A DNA stretch of 45,085 nucleotides from assembly GCA_947449575.1 (NCBI GenBank), contig CANFRV010000027.1:1-45085 (forward strand), read 5' to 3'. The DNA is from Flavobacteriales bacterium (GTDB lineage Bacteria > Bacteroidota > Bacteroidia > Flavobacteriales_D > Crocinitomicaceae). The notes beneath the pieces were generated by a model. The model was not told the DNA's origin. It saw only the letters and a program-made list of their open reading frames with translations, and made no database searches. The position numbers were made by a program, and so were the translations under genes. Positions 15,459 through 26,039 of this stretch are shown here, one piece after another (position 1 is the first letter of the stretch; the number at the start of each line of letters is the position of its first letter).

Positions 15459-17282
15459 TTAACCTTTATTCATTTTTTCCTTTAAAGCAACTAAAGCATC
15501 TAAATCACCCAATGTAGATTTCTCTGCATTTTGATTATTTGACTTAGCAACTTGAGATGATTGTGAAGTACCAGCTTCCTTACCACCTTTTTTACCAGCA
15601 GCTTTTTCTTTCGCTTGAACTGGAGCAGCAGTAGTTGTTGGTTTGTCTTCACCTTCTTCGAAAGTACGTGTGTGAGAAACTACGATTTTCTTAGATTCTT
15701 TGTTGAATTCAATTACTTTGAAATCCAACGTTTCTTCGATTTTAGCGTTTGTTCCATCTTCTTTACGTAAATGTTTAGCAGGACAAATTCCTTCAACACC
15801 GTATGGTAAAGTTACAATACCTGATTTATCTTTGTTTTCAATGATTGTTCCTTGGTGAACAGATCCTTCTCCAAAAATAGTTTCAAATACATCCCATGGA
15901 TTTTCTTCCAATTGTTTGTGTCCTAAAGAAATTCTACGATTTTCTCTATCGATTTCTAAAACAACGACATTCATTTCATCTCCCACCTTACAGAATTCTG
16001 AAGGATGTTTGATTTTTTTCTGCCATGAAAGGTCTGAAATATGAATTAATCCATCAACACCTTCTTCTAGTTCTACGAATACACCAAAGTTTGTGAAGTT
16101 ACGAACTTTTGCTGTGTGCTTAGATGCAACAGTATATTTCGCTTCTACATTTTCCCATGGATCTGGCATTAATTGTTTGATACCTAATGACATTTTACGA
16201 TCTTCTCTATCTAGCGTTAAAATAACAGCTTTCACTGTATCTCCAACAGACATGAAGTCTTGAGCAGAACGTAAGTGTTGTGACCAGCTCATTTCAGACA
16301 CGTGAATTAAACCTTCGACACCAGCAGCGATTTCAACAAAAGCACCGTAGTCAGCCATAACAACAACTTTTCCTTCTAATGTATCACCAATGTTCAACGC
16401 GATATCAAGCGCATCCCATGGATGTGGTTGTAATTGTTTTAAACCAAGAGCGATACGTTTTTTATCATCATCAAAGTCTAAGATTACAACGTTCAATTTT
16501 TGATCTAATTCAAGAATCTCATCTGGGTGATTAACACGTCCCCAAGAAAGATCTGTAATATGGATAAGTCCATCAACACCACCTAAATCGATGAATACAC
16601 CGTATGAAGTAATGTTTTTAACTGTACCTTCTAAAACTTGACCTTTTTCAAGACCTGAGATAATTAATTTTTTCTGCTCTTCTAATTCAGCTTCAATAAG
16701 CGCTTTATGAGAAACAACAACATTTCTAAATTCTTGGTTGATTTTCACAACTTTGAATTCCATGTTTTTACCCACGTAAACGTCATAATCACGAATTGGC
16801 TTAACGTCAATTTGAGAACCTGGTAAGAATGCTTCTATTCCGAAAACATCCACAATTAAGCCACCTTTTGTACGGCATTTAACGAAACCAGTAATAACTT
16901 CACCTGTGCGCAATACATCATTCACATGAATCCATGCTTTGTGCATACGTGCAGTTTTGTGAGAAATAACCAATTGACCGAAACGATCTTCTTGACATTC
17001 TACAAATACGTCTACTTTGTCACCAACTGCTAAGTTTGGATTGTAACGGAATTCTCCATTTTGAATTACTCCTTCAGATTTGAAGCCAATATTGACAACA
17101 ACTTCTCTTTTTGTAATTGCGATTACAGTTCCCTCAATAACTTCTTTCTCGTTGATTGAAGTCAATGTGTTTGTGTAAACGTCTGATAAATCAGCACGTT
17201 GTGCTAGTGTGTAACCGTCTAATGATAATGCGTCCCAATCGAAATCTGCACTACCTTGACCTGTAATTTTGTTTTCTGCCAT
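15459..17282 (-). CDS. rpsA: 30S ribosomal protein S1
   Basis: The 607-residue protein carries six S1/OB repeats, at about residues 45-110, 125-193, 210-282, 296-367, 382-452 and 467-535; repeats 3-5 have the classic YGVFIDL..GVDGLIHITDLSW layout. Repeat 6 is the most diverged. Known S1 proteins deliver mRNA to the 30S subunit, which may matter more in Bacteroidota because Shine-Dalgarno sites are rare. A low-complexity Ala/Lys/Gln linker (about 545-585) precedes a conserved helical end (LGDLDALVALKEKMNKG). The leader has stacked hairpins and the promoter an adjoining palindrome, consistent with autoregulation. Confidence 0.97.
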   Translation of the reverse strand: MAENKITGQGSADFDWDALSLDGYTLAQRADLSDVYTNTLTSINEKEVIEGTVIAITKREVVVNIGFKSEGVIQNGEFRYNPNLAVGDKVDVFVECQEDRFGQLVISHKTARMHKAWIHVNDVLRTGEVITGFVKCRTKGGLIVDVFGIEAFLPGSQIDVKPIRDYDVYVGKNMEFKVVKINQEFRNVVVSHKALIEAELEEQKKLIISGLEKGQVLEGTVKNITSYGVFIDLGGVDGLIHITDLSWGRVNHPDEILELDQKLNVVILDFDDDKKRIALGLKQLQPHPWDALDIALNIGDTLEGKVVVMADYGAFVEIAAGVEGLIHVSEMSWSQHLRSAQDFMSVGDTVKAVILTLDREDRKMSLGIKQLMPDPWENVEAKYTVASKHTAKVRNFTNFGVFVELEEGVDGLIHISDLSWQKKIKHPSEFCKVGDEMNVVVLEIDRENRRISLGHKQLEENPWDVFETIFGEGSVHQGTIIENKDKSGIVTLPYGVEGICPAKHLRKEDGTNAKIEETLDFKVIEFNKESKKIVVSHTRTFEEGEDKPTTTAAPVQAKEKAAGKKGGKEAGTSQSSQVAKSNNQNAEKSTLGDLDALVALKEKMNKG

Positions 17283-17302
17283 CTTGGCTTTTTTAAATTG
17301 TA

Positions 17303-17382
17303 TTTCGAGTAACTTTATAAAGCTCGAAAGTGATTAATAATTAACTGTTTAAATAAAGTTCACAGTTTCTCTTCTAAAGAGA
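17303..17382 (-). promoter_or_regulatory. structured rpsA leader with three hairpins
   Basis: On the mRNA, in order: TCTCTT/AAGAGA with a 3-nt loop (17368-17382), AACTGT/ACAGTT (17343-17367), and TTTCGAG/CTCGAAA with an internal CTTTATAAAG palindrome (17303-17329). The first begins at the predicted transcript start. E. coli rpsA is autoregulated through leader hairpins; the same is inferred here. Confidence 0.5.
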
Positions 17383-17385
17383 GTG

Positions 17386-17393
17386 CAAAAGTA
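17386..17393 (-). promoter_or_regulatory. rpsA -7 box TACTTTTG
   Basis: TAnnTTTG match followed by CA on the minus strand, about 104 nt before the rpsA ATG. The palindrome at 17412-17428 occupies the -33 region. Confidence 0.65.
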
Positions 17394-17411
17394 GTGAATT
17401 ATTATTTTGGT

Positions 17412-17428
17412 TTCACATTATATGTGAA
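17412..17428. promoter_or_regulatory. palindrome TTCACAT-TAT-ATGTGAA upstream of rpsA promoter
   Basis: Perfect 7-bp arms with a 3-bp spacer, starting 18 bp upstream of the -7 box, where a regulator could block or contact RNA polymerase. A related CACATGTG palindrome lies upstream of the SprB-repeat gene near 27741. Confidence 0.45.
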
Positions 17429-17436
17429 TTTTTACG

Positions 17437-17475
17437 CAAAAAAAAGACCGTTAATCAATTAACAGTCTTTTTTTT
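17437..17475 (-). terminator. terminator of the gyrA-TPR unit
   Basis: AAAAAAAGAC-GTTAAT pairs with ATTAAC-GTCTTTTTTT with a single internal mismatch. It precedes the rpsA promoter on the same strand. Confidence 0.85.
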
Positions 17476-17492
17476 ACAAATTTTGTGTCTTC

Positions 17493-18701
17493 TTATTTAA
17501 GCGCTTCAATTCTCTTTTTATATTCAGCTGCTTTTTCAAGATTTCCTAATTTTCTATATACCTGAGAAAGTGTAAGCAATACATCTTTTTCATTTGGCTG
17601 TAAAGTCAGATATTTCTCTAATGGAACCAAGGCTTTAGTGTAATTTTCTGTCGCTTGTTGATCTAGAATTTTCACTTTTGGATCCGTGTACTTGAGGGCA
17701 TTCATTTCAGTACTTAAATCAATGGCAGTATTGATATATTGAGCACCTAATTGGTGAAGTGCATCCTCGTAATTTGGATCGATTGCAAGTGCATTGTTGA
17801 ATGCTTGTTCAGCTTTAACAGGCTGTTTTAAGTCACCGTATACTAATCCGATTTGCAAGTGCAATATTTTGTTTTTAGGATCTGATGCAATTGCTTGTGT
17901 TAAAACTGCCTCAGCTCCAACAATATCTTTTGCGTCAAGACAAATATTTACTGATTCCAATAATAAGTCTTTATCAAGAGGAAATTTTGTTCTTCCTTCG
18001 CCAACAATTCTTTTCGCATCGTCTATCGCTCCCGCTTTTCTGTAAGAATAACTAGCTGATACATAATTTTCAGACCCTTTGTATCCAATTTTTGCAAGTG
18101 ATTCGAATTTTTTTGCAGCGTTTAAATCATCACCAGCTTTAGCAAAACAAAGTGCTGAATTAAAAATAGAATTACTATCTACTTTGTTTATTGCTTCATA
18201 CATTCTAGCTTGAGTAGAATACATTTCTGCAGCATCTTTGTAGTTTTCGCTTTTGTACATCATTAATGATAATCCATCTAATAAATTATAACGTTCAACC
18301 ACTGCGTCTGTTATTTCTTCATCAAATTTATCACTCATTGAAAACGCTTTTTTGTAATTTTCAATCGCTACTTCTAAAGCATCTTCTCCTGCTAATTTAA
18401 TAAAAGAGGTATCCATTGACTGCATACCAACCATTAAAAAACTAGAATAAATAGAACCTTTTAACATTAAGGTCTTTGGACTCTCTTTTGTTTCAGGATT
18501 TTCAGCTGCTAGGTCGATGAACTTTTTAGCATCGATTAATGCTTTTTTAGCAGCCACTAGATCTTGATTTCCCATTGCAGTCATAAACGTATTTTTGTAC
18601 GCAACAGCTGCTGTAGTTTCATTCTTTTTTTGAGCAATAGAGACACCTGACAACAGAACAGTCCCAACTAATAATGCTGATTTCATTAAATTGTTTTTCA
18701 T
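17493..18701 (-). CDS. secreted tetratricopeptide-repeat protein
   Basis: The 402-residue product has a signal peptide (MKNNLMKSALLVGTVLLSGVSIAQ) and is otherwise helical. Typical TPR units are visible: LHLQIGLVYGDLKQPVKAEQAFNNALAIDPNYEDALHQLGAQY at about 280-322 and KDVLLTLSQVYRKLGNLEKAAEYKKRI at about 372-398; more diverged units occupy 30-270. No enzymatic domain is seen. It starts 34 bp after gyrA on the same strand with no promoter or terminator between, so it is probably cotranscribed with gyrA. Periplasmic protein-protein scaffold is the most that can be said. Confidence 0.88.
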   Translation of the reverse strand: MKNNLMKSALLVGTVLLSGVSIAQKKNETTAAVAYKNTFMTAMGNQDLVAAKKALIDAKKFIDLAAENPETKESPKTLMLKGSIYSSFLMVGMQSMDTSFIKLAGEDALEVAIENYKKAFSMSDKFDEEITDAVVERYNLLDGLSLMMYKSENYKDAAEMYSTQARMYEAINKVDSNSIFNSALCFAKAGDDLNAAKKFESLAKIGYKGSENYVSASYSYRKAGAIDDAKRIVGEGRTKFPLDKDLLLESVNICLDAKDIVGAEAVLTQAIASDPKNKILHLQIGLVYGDLKQPVKAEQAFNNALAIDPNYEDALHQLGAQYINTAIDLSTEMNALKYTDPKVKILDQQATENYTKALVPLEKYLTLQPNEKDVLLTLSQVYRKLGNLEKAAEYKKRIEALK

Positions 18702-18735
18702 TTGTATTTTTTTCTATTAGATGTTAAAAATTTAA

Positions 18736-21324
18736 TTATTCCACAGAAGTGTCTTCGTTTTCTTCTGGTTCACCATCGTTTTCAATATCCGTGCCAGTTT
18801 CTGTAGTATCTAATTTTACGATAATGTCCCCATTTTCATCGTATTCTATTTCATCTTCTTCCTCATCGTTTCTTGGTACACGCGCTACGGCAGCAATTGC
18901 AGCTGTTCCTTTTAAGTTAATTAAACGAACACCTTGTGCAGCACGACCCATTGTGCGGATAGTATCTAAATGCATACGGATTGTGATACCAGATTTAGTG
19001 ATAATCATTAAATCATCCTCATCCGTTACGTTTCTAATAGATAATAAAGGTCCAGTTTTTTCTGTAATAGAAATTGTTTTCACACCTTTACCTCCACGAT
19101 TGGTAACTCTGTATACAGGTTCATTGTCCTCAGGATCATTTAAGTACGTACGTTTACCATATCCTTTTTCAGAAACAACCAAGATCGTTGAATGAATATC
19201 TTCTGCGCAGATCATACCGATTACTTCATCCGTTTCAGAAGTTAAAGTAACTCCTCGAACCCCTGAAGCATTTCTGCCCATTGGTCTAACTTTAGATTCA
19301 TTAAATCGAATAGCTCTACCATTACTTGTCGCTAAAACAATCTCGTGAGTTCCGCTTGTTAATTTAGCTTCTAACAATTCGTCATTATCACGGATCGAAA
19401 TTGCATTAATACCATTTGTTCTTGGACGAGAGTAAGCAGCAAGAGATGTTTTCTTGATGATACCTTGCTTCGTACACATGATAATAAAGTTATTTTCAAC
19501 GTATTCTTTGTCCGTTAAATCTTGAACTTTAACATACGCTTTCACCTTATCGTCTTGTTCAATATTTAATAAATTTTGAATCGCTCTTCCTTTTGCTGTT
19601 TTGCTTCCTTCAGGAATTTCATATACACGCATCCAGAAACATCTACCTTTTTCTGTGAAGATTAGTAAATAATTATGATTGGTAGCAACGAATAATTGTT
19701 CTAAGAAATCCTTATCTCTAGTTGTGGAACCTTTCGATCCCATTCCGCCTCTATTTTGAACTTTAAATTCAGTTAAACTGGTTCGTTTAATATATCCAGC
19801 GTGAGAAATAGTAATAATTACTTCCTCATCTGCAATTAAATCTTCCATTCTCATTTCTGTTGCGGAATATTCAATTATCGAACGACGAGCATCACCATAT
19901 TTTTCTTTTATAACTGTTAATTCATCAATAATGATTTGCATTCTACGTTCAACTCTTGCTAAAATATCTTTTAAATCAGCAATCAATAACATTAAGTCAT
20001 TGAATTCTGCTCTTAATTTATCTTGCTCAAGTCCCGTTAAGTGACGTAATCTCATTTCAACAATCGCACGAGACTGCAAATCAGATAAAGCAAAACGTGC
20101 CATTAAATTTTCACGTGCTTCCTCAGGACTTTTAGATGCTCTAATAATTTTAATTACTTCATCGATATTATCTGATGCAATAATTAAACCTTCCAAAATA
20201 TGCGCTCTTTCTTCTGCTTTTCTTAAGTCAAAGATGGTTCTACGATTAATTACATCATGACGGAATTCAACAAAAACAGCAATTAATTGTTTTACATTTA
20301 ACATTTGAGGTTTTCCATCCACCAAACAAATATTGTTAACTGAAAATGATGTTTGTAGAGAAGTGAATTTAAATAGTTTATTTAGAACAACATTAGGAAT
20401 CGCATCCCTTTTTAATTCATAAACGATACGCATCCCATTTCTATCCGATTCATCTCTAATATCTGAAATTCCATCGATTTTTTTATCATTCACCAAATCA
20501 GCTGTTTTCTTGATCATGTCAGCTTTGTTGACTTGGTAAGGAATTTCTGTCACAACGATTTGTTCACGACCACCAGCTTCTTCAATTTCAGCTTTTGCAC
20601 GCATAACAATTCTCCCTCTTCCTGTAAGAAGCGCATCACGAACACCTTCATATCCATAAATAATACCACCAGTTGGGAAATCGGGAGCTTTGATATATTG
20701 TAATAATTCTTCTGCTTCAATATCGTGATTATTCACATAGGCAATTGTCCCATCGATAATTTCAGATAAGTTATGAGGAGCCATATTTGTCGCCATACCA
20801 ACTGCAATCCCACTTGCTCCATTCATTAATAGGGCAGGAATTTTAGACGGTAGAACGGTAGGTTCAGTTAAACTTTCATCAAAGTTAGGTGAAAAATCGA
20901 CTGTTTCTTTTTCAAGATCATCTAACATTTCCTCAGCAATCTTTTTTAATCTTGCTTCCGTATAACGCATCGCTGCAGGACTATCACCATCAACAGACCC
21001 GAAGTTACCTTGACCGTCCACCAAAGGATAACGAAGAGACCATGGCTGAGCCATACGCACCATCGCGTCATATACTGAAGTATCGCCGTGTGGGTGATAT
21101 TTACCAAGGACTTCTCCAACAATTCTTGCAGATTTTTTATGAGGACGATTCGACTGTACACCTAGATCTTGCATCCCGTAAAGTACACGTCTGTGAACAG
21201 GTTTTAACCCATCACGCGCATCCGGAAGAGCACGAGAAACAATTACTGACATTGCATAATCAATGTAAGCGGTTTTCATTTCATCTTCAATGTTAATCTG
21301 AATTATTCTTTCACCATCAGCCAT
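18736..21324 (-). CDS. gyrA: DNA gyrase subunit A
   Basis: The roughly 862-residue protein is the DNA breakage-reunion subunit of gyrase. Catalytic Tyr lies in the AMRYTEARL block (about 118-126), the winged-helix/QRDR has [20 protein letters not shown] (about 71-90), and six C-terminal pinwheel blades end in an acidic tail ([15 protein letters not shown] to the end). The position equivalent to E. coli Ser83 is Thr and that of Asp87 is Asp; Thr at 83 is natural in several lineages. An ATG 9 nt upstream (21333) is in frame, but MADGE is the usual family start. The GyrA-box appears as QNRGGMG. The following TPR gene is likely cotranscribed. Confidence 0.97.
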   Translation of the reverse strand: MADGERIIQINIEDEMKTAYIDYAMSVIVSRALPDARDGLKPVHRRVLYGMQDLGVQSNRPHKKSARIVGEVLGKYHPHGDTSVYDAMVRMAQPWSLRYPLVDGQGNFGSVDGDSPAAMRYTEARLKKIAEEMLDDLEKETVDFSPNFDESLTEPTVLPSKIPALLMNGASGIAVGMATNMAPHNLSEIIDGTIAYVNNHDIEAEELLQYIKAPDFPTGGIIYGYEGVRDALLTGRGRIVMRAKAEIEEAGGREQIVVTEIPYQVNKADMIKKTADLVNDKKIDGISDIRDESDRNGMRIVYELKRDAIPNVVLNKLFKFTSLQTSFSVNNICLVDGKPQMLNVKQLIAVFVEFRHDVINRRTIFDLRKAEERAHILEGLIIASDNIDEVIKIIRASKSPEEARENLMARFALSDLQSRAIVEMRLRHLTGLEQDKLRAEFNDLMLLIADLKDILARVERRMQIIIDELTVIKEKYGDARRSIIEYSATEMRMEDLIADEEVIITISHAGYIKRTSLTEFKVQNRGGMGSKGSTTRDKDFLEQLFVATNHNYLLIFTEKGRCFWMRVYEIPEGSKTAKGRAIQNLLNIEQDDKVKAYVKVQDLTDKEYVENNFIIMCTKQGIIKKTSLAAYSRPRTNGINAISIRDNDELLEAKLTSGTHEIVLATSNGRAIRFNESKVRPMGRNASGVRGVTLTSETDEVIGMICAEDIHSTILVVSEKGYGKRTYLNDPEDNEPVYRVTNRGGKGVKTISITEKTGPLLSIRNVTDEDDLMIITKSGITIRMHLDTIRTMGRAAQGVRLINLKGTAAIAAVARVPRNDEEEDEIEYDENGDIIVKLDTTETGTDIENDGEPEENEDTSVE

Positions 21325-21342
21325 ATTATACACTTTATTTTT

Positions 21343-21369
21343 TAACGCATAATTATTTTATGCGGGTTA
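21343..21369 (-). promoter_or_regulatory. gyrA leader hairpin
   Basis: TAACGCATAA pairs with TTATGCG-GTTA (one bulged G) around a TTATT loop, 18 nt upstream of the start at 21324. No T-run follows. Confidence 0.45.
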
Positions 21370-21384
21370 ATTTATTGCAAGCAA

Positions 21385-21392
21385 CGAAAGTA
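21385..21392 (-). promoter_or_regulatory. gyrA -7-like box TACTTTCG
   Basis: One mismatch to TAnnTTTG, 60 nt before the gyrA ATG at 21324. The divergent gyrA-clpC gap (281-290 bp) contains no other convincing box. On the clpC side the palindrome ACAATAATTGT (21552-21562) is the only structure seen. Confidence 0.35.
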
Positions 21393-21614
21393 GTTATAAT
21401 AAGTCTAATACATTTAAGAGTCAGACCCTATTTACTAACAAAAAACTGTGGAAAATTGATGTAAAGTAGGATTTATTAACAATTTATTCTATTTATATTT
21501 GTAATTAGTTAAAAAGTTTTTATTTCCCAAACTGGAACTTATGAACAATTAACAATAATTGTCATTGTAATTGGTTTAAAAGTGTTTATTTAGTAGTGGA
21601 TTTTTAAAAGATAT

Positions 21615-24128
21615 ATGGAAGCAAAATTTTCGCCAAGAGTAAAAGATGTAATTAGTTACAGTCGTGAAGAAGCTTTGCGTTTGGGCAATGATTTCATTGG
21701 TGTCGAGCATTTATTGCTAGGATTAATTCGAGAGGGAGATGGGAAAGCGATAAAAATATTGAATGAATTTCATCTTGATTTACAACAAATACGTCAAGAA
21801 GTAGAAAAGAATTTGATAAAAAATTCCAAAAAAGGAGTGGAGTCTTTAACGAATATTCCTTTAGTAAAACAGGCTGAAAAAGTATTAAAACTGACCTATT
21901 TGGAAGCTAAATTGTTTAAAAGTTCAATGATTGGGACGGAACATCTATTATTATCTATGTTGAAAGATGAAGATAATGTAGCTTGCAGAATATTAAATAA
22001 ATATGGTGTTATCTATGATAATGTCAAAGATGAATTAGAAACTATGAGAGATGAAAAAACAACTCCTCGTTCTGAGTTCCCTGGCGGACAAGAGGAGGAA
22101 AGCGAATCTTTTGCAACTCAAAAGAAACCGACAGATCCTAAATCCAAAACACCAGTTCTTGATAACTTTGGTCGAGATTTGACTAAAATGGCTGAGATGG
22201 GAAAATTGGATCCAATTGTTGGTCGTGATAAAGAAATAGAAAGAGTTAGTCAAATTCTTTCGAGAAGAAAGAAAAATAATCCGATATTAATTGGAGAACC
22301 TGGCGTTGGTAAAAGTGCTGTAGCTGAGGGATTGGCATTGAGAATAGTTCAACGAAAGGTTTCTCGTGTTTTGTTTAATAAACGAGTTGTTTCGCTTGAT
22401 TTAGCATCTTTAGTGGCAGGTACTAAATACAGAGGTCAATTTGAAGAGAGAATGAAGGCGGTGATGCAGGAAATTGAAAAAAATCCTGATATTATTTTAT
22501 TCATAGATGAGATTCACACGATTATTGGTGCTGGAGGAGCGAGTGGTTCTCTAGATGCGGCTAATATGTTTAAACCAGCTTTGGCGCGAGGAGAGTTACA
22601 AGCGATTGGAGCAACAACATTGGATGAATACCGTCAGTATATTGAGAAAGATGGAGCTTTGGTTCGTCGTTTTCAAAAGGTATTAATTGAACCTACAACA
22701 GAAGAGGAAACAATTCAAATATTGAATAATATTAAGGAACGTTATGAAATGCATCATTCAGTTTCGTATACTCCTGAAGCGGTTGAAGCGTGTGTTAAAT
22801 TGACAGAACGTTATATCACAGACAGACATTTACCGGACAAAGCTATTGATGCGTTGGATGAAGTTGGATCTCGTGTGCATATCACTAATATCAATGTTCC
22901 GACCGAAATTACAACGATTGAGAAAAGCATTGAAGAATTGAAAGATTTGAAAAATGAAGTGGTTAAATCTCAACAATATGAAAAAGCGGCTGAACTACGT
23001 GATAATGAGCGTAAATTACAGGAGAAATTAGAAATTGCGAACAAAAAATGGGATGACGAATCGAAAGCGAACCGCGTAATTGTTACAGAGGAAGATGTTG
23101 CTGAAGTTGTGTCAATGATGTGTGGTATTCCTGTTACAAAAATAACAGCTGGTGAAAGTGGTAAATTAGCAAATATGGCTAAGGAATTAACTGGAAAAGT
23201 GATTGGGCAGGATGAAGCGGTCATGAAAGTTGTTAAAGCTGTTCAAAGAAGTAGAGCAGGTTTAAAAGATCCTAATAAACCAATCGGTTCGTTCTTTTTC
23301 CTAGGGCCAACTGGAGTTGGGAAAACACAATTAGCAAAAGTTTTAGCAAAATATCTTTTCGATTCTGAGGATTCTTTAATTAGAATTGATATGTCAGAGT
23401 TTATGGAAAAATTTTCAATCTCTCGTTTAGTTGGAGCGCCTCCGGGATACGTAGGGTATGAAGAAGGTGGACAATTAACTGAAAAAGTGAGAAGAAAACC
23501 GTATTCAATTGTCCTTTTAGATGAGATAGAAAAAGCACATCCAGATGTTTTTAATCTTCTTTTACAAGTGCTAGACGATGGTCACATGACAGATGGTTTA
23601 GGTCGTAAAATCGATTTTAAGAATACTATTATTGTTATGACTTCTAATATTGGAGCGCGTCAATTAGCAGATTTTGGAACAGGCGTTGGATTTGGAACAA
23701 AAACACAAGTTGATCAAGTCGTAGAAAATTCTAAGGTTGTTATTCAAAATGCACTTAGAAAAGCATTTTCTCCAGAATTCTTGAATCGTGTTGACGATAT
23801 GATTATTTTCCACTCACTGAAACGCGAAGATATTCACAAAATTATTGATTTAGAACTAGAGAAATTATTCGGGAGAATCATTAGTTTAGGATATACAATT
23901 GAAATGTCTGATAAAGCAAAAGATTTCATTTGTGATAAAGGATATGATGAGAAATTTGGAGCAAGACCTTTGAAACGTGCTATTCAAAAATACATCGAAG
24001 ATCCATTAGCTGAAGAAATTGTGAAAGCTACTTTAAGTGAAGGAGATAAAATTCTTTTGGACATTGAAGAAGGGAAAGAAGAATTGAAAGTAACAATTGA
24101 AAAAACGAAAACTAAAAAATCAAAATAG
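21615..24128 (+). CDS. clpC: ATP-dependent Clp protease ATP-binding subunit ClpC
   Basis: The 837-residue AAA+ unfoldase feeds substrates to ClpP. Order: two Clp-N repeats (about 4-145), AAA-1 with GEPGVGKS (about 227-234) and [12 protein letters not shown], the UVR/linker region ([19 protein letters not shown], about 455-473), AAA-2 with GPTGVGKT (about 563-570) and [12 protein letters not shown], then the C-terminal D2-small domain. The GVGFG loop (about 690-694) is the ClpP-docking VGF motif, which identifies ClpC rather than ClpB. It is divergent from gyrA and followed by a strong terminator. No CtsR or McsAB genes are adjacent. Confidence 0.97.
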   Translation: MEAKFSPRVKDVISYSREEALRLGNDFIGVEHLLLGLIREGDGKAIKILNEFHLDLQQIRQEVEKNLIKNSKKGVESLTNIPLVKQAEKVLKLTYLEAKLFKSSMIGTEHLLLSMLKDEDNVACRILNKYGVIYDNVKDELETMRDEKTTPRSEFPGGQEEESESFATQKKPTDPKSKTPVLDNFGRDLTKMAEMGKLDPIVGRDKEIERVSQILSRRKKNNPILIGEPGVGKSAVAEGLALRIVQRKVSRVLFNKRVVSLDLASLVAGTKYRGQFEERMKAVMQEIEKNPDIILFIDEIHTIIGAGGASGSLDAANMFKPALARGELQAIGATTLDEYRQYIEKDGALVRRFQKVLIEPTTEEETIQILNNIKERYEMHHSVSYTPEAVEACVKLTERYITDRHLPDKAIDALDEVGSRVHITNINVPTEITTIEKSIEELKDLKNEVVKSQQYEKAAELRDNERKLQEKLEIANKKWDDESKANRVIVTEEDVAEVVSMMCGIPVTKITAGESGKLANMAKELTGKVIGQDEAVMKVVKAVQRSRAGLKDPNKPIGSFFFLGPTGVGKTQLAKVLAKYLFDSEDSLIRIDMSEFMEKFSISRLVGAPPGYVGYEEGGQLTEKVRRKPYSIVLLDEIEKAHPDVFNLLLQVLDDGHMTDGLGRKIDFKNTIIVMTSNIGARQLADFGTGVGFGTKTQVDQVVENSKVVIQNALRKAFSPEFLNRVDDMIIFHSLKREDIHKIIDLELEKLFGRIISLGYTIEMSDKAKDFICDKGYDEKFGARPLKRAIQKYIEDPLAEEIVKATLSEGDKILLDIEEGKEELKVTIEKTKTKKSK

Positions 24129-24148
24129 TTTAGTTGGATAAAAAATAC

Positions 24149-24178
24149 AAAAGGGGAGATGCGTCTTCCCTTTTTTTT
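24149..24178 (+). terminator. clpC terminator
   Basis: AAAAGGGGAGA pairs with TCTTCCCTTTT (one G-U/T mismatch) around TGCG, followed by T8. Confidence 0.88.
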
Positions 24179-24295
24179 GTACAATTAATTAAAAAAAGAA
24201 GGAGGGAAATCAACAGATGAAATTTATTTAAATCGATGTTGTTTTTTTGATGAATATATACTTATTTTACTGTCTAAGGAGAAAATTACCTACGT

Positions 24296-25150
24296 ATGAA
24301 TTCTATTTGTTTAAGTATTTTTTTTAGCTTCATCACTTTATTTTCATTCTCAAAGGTCGACATGCCGAGAGTTTCCGCTGCTATCTTTGTAAACGGAGGT
24401 TTAACAGATTTTTCTATATTATTTAAATCAACAGACTCTGAATTAAAAACGAAAGTCCAGGTCTTGTTTGATGAAGATTGTTTAGATCATCCTTTTTCTA
24501 AAGCGTATGATCAGAATGCTACATTTCAACATTATTGGCAATCAAATGAGAAATTATGGCATTCTTTAGATATTGATAAGGATGGAGTAAATGAATTGAT
24601 TTTTCAATCCGAATTGAATTCAAATGAATCAGAAAGCATCGAGATTTATTCCTTAAAAAGTAAAAAATATAAATTGATTTTTGGCGATTCAGGACATTTA
24701 TTAGCATATAAAATTCACCCAAACACGAAAGAGATTATTTTATTTCATCACAAATATCCTTGCTGTTCAGCGTCTAGTCACAATATTAATATGGTAAGAT
24801 TAGTAGGAGGCGAAATCATTTTACGGAAAAAATATTTTGTAGCGAGAAACGAGGGTATGAAGGGTGATTTTTTTCCTCAAAAGGTGCGTTACACTCCACA
24901 GTATTTTATGCTACAAAGAAACACAATAGTGAGATGGTCTCCAGAAATAATCGATGAAAAAGCTTCTGACGCCTTTTCTACCAATAGTATTGCTACATAT
25001 CCTAAAGGAGTTCAATATCGAATTTTAGCAGAAGAAAAGGGATGGAAATATGTGTTGCTTTGCGGAATACCCTTAAAAAAGGAAGCCGGAAATGGAATTA
25101 TTTCGGCTGAAAACTTTACAGATACGCATGTATTTGCCTGGTTGCAATAA
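24296..25150 (+). CDS. secreted protein of unknown function with SH3-like C-terminus
   Basis: The 284-residue product has an N-terminal hydrophobic signal (about 1-19). A stretch DIDKDGVNELIF (about 94-105) resembles the metal-binding DxDxDG loops of FG-GAP/VCBS-type proteins, which often read as 'D.D.DG..ELI' in hypothetical secreted proteins. The C-terminal approximately 60 residues (IATYPKGVQYRILAEEKGWK, WLQ end) look like a bacterial SH3-type domain. A cysteine pair, PCCSAS, lies at about 158-163. It is monocistronic and convergent with murQ. No named family was recognised; a periplasmic binding protein is a guess. Confidence 0.8.
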   Translation: MNSICLSIFFSFITLFSFSKVDMPRVSAAIFVNGGLTDFSILFKSTDSELKTKVQVLFDEDCLDHPFSKAYDQNATFQHYWQSNEKLWHSLDIDKDGVNELIFQSELNSNESESIEIYSLKSKKYKLIFGDSGHLLAYKIHPNTKEIILFHHKYPCCSASSHNINMVRLVGGEIILRKKYFVARNEGMKGDFFPQKVRYTPQYFMLQRNTIVRWSPEIIDEKASDAFSTNSIATYPKGVQYRILAEEKGWKYVLLCGIPLKKEAGNGIISAENFTDTHVFAWLQ

Positions 25151-25193
25151 GCACGAATTTATTTTGAAATCCTTTTTTAAAATAAAGTAAAAA

Positions 25194-25997
25194 TTACAAA
25201 TGGTTTTCAATCGCTTTTCTTACGGATCCATGCGTTTTTAATAGTTCAGCCGCTTTTTCATACGTGACAGGAACCGCTTCAAGAATCATCTTTACACCTC
25301 GGTCGATTAACTTATTATTACTTAATTGCATGTCGACCATTCTATTTCCTTTCACATGTCCCAACTTAATCATTAAAGCAGTTGAAATCATGTTCAGTAC
25401 TAATTTTTGAGCCGTTCCAGATTTCATTCGGGTACTCCCAGTTAAGAACTCAGGACCAACGATTGGTGTAATAGGGTAGTCCGCTAATTTTGACAAAGGA
25501 CTTTCAGCATTACAAGAAATTCCAGCAGTTAAAACACCAAATTCTTTTGCTTTTTCTAGCGCTCCGAGCACATAAGGAGTACTTCCAGAAGCAGCAATTC
25601 CAACAACGATATCATTCGGATGAATTGAATATGATTCTAAATCTTTCCAACCTTGTTGAAGGTCATCTTCGGCGAATTCGACTGCTTTTCGTATGGCAGA
25701 ATCACCACCTGCAATTATTCCAATTACTATTCCGTGAGCTACACCAAATGTCGGCGGACATTCACTTGCGTCAACAATACCTAATCGCCCACTTGTGCCA
25801 GCTCCAATATAAAATAATCTTCCGCCAGCTTTCATTCGTTCAAAGGAAGCTTCGATAAATGTTTCAATTGCTTTCAATTCTTTTTCAATTGCCAAAGGAA
25901 CTGATTTATCCTCGTTATTCATATTTGTCAATAAATCACTTGTTGACATTTTTTCTAACGATTGGTATAATGATTCGGATTCAGTTGTTTTTTTCAT
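25194..25997 (-). CDS. murQ: N-acetylmuramic acid 6-phosphate etherase
   Basis: The 267-residue SIS-domain lyase cleaves the lactyl ether of MurNAc-6-phosphate in cell-wall recycling. Motifs: GAGTSGRLGIVDASECPPTFG (about 64-84) with the catalytic Glu, EFAEDD with the second acid, GIAASGSTPYVLGAL, and LTGSTRMKSGTAQKLVLNM. E. coli MurQ is about 298 residues; the shorter N-terminus here is common in Bacteroidota. No MurP, NagA or AnmK gene is adjacent. It lies 42 bp downstream of a PRTase gene on the same strand, so the two may be cotranscribed. Confidence 0.95.
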   Translation of the reverse strand: MKKTTESESLYQSLEKMSTSDLLTNMNNEDKSVPLAIEKELKAIETFIEASFERMKAGGRLFYIGAGTSGRLGIVDASECPPTFGVAHGIVIGIIAGGDSAIRKAVEFAEDDLQQGWKDLESYSIHPNDIVVGIAASGSTPYVLGALEKAKEFGVLTAGISCNAESPLSKLADYPITPIVGPEFLTGSTRMKSGTAQKLVLNMISTALMIKLGHVKGNRMVDMQLSNNKLIDRGVKMILEAVPVTYEKAAELLKTHGSVRKAIENHL

Positions 25998-26039
25998 TTG
26001 GGAAGAATAGAAAATTAGAACTACAGATTTTGAACTAGA

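Noticed and set aside
18749-19195. 148-codon open frame on the plus strand inside gyrA
   Set aside because: Antisense shadow of the GyrA acidic tail and pinwheel region; Ser-rich translation, no promoter, no independent support.
21070-21130. Thr at the GyrA position equivalent to Ser83 as a quinolone-resistance mutation
   Set aside because: Thr at this site is natural in several lineages and Asp87 is unchanged, so resistance cannot be inferred.
20889-21296. 135-codon frame antisense to gyrA
   Set aside because: Its His/Gln-rich translation and full overlap with the conserved GyrA N-terminus mark it as a shadow.
25490-25858. 122-codon frame antisense to murQ
   Set aside because: Gln/Leu-rich shadow of a conserved SIS domain; no start context.
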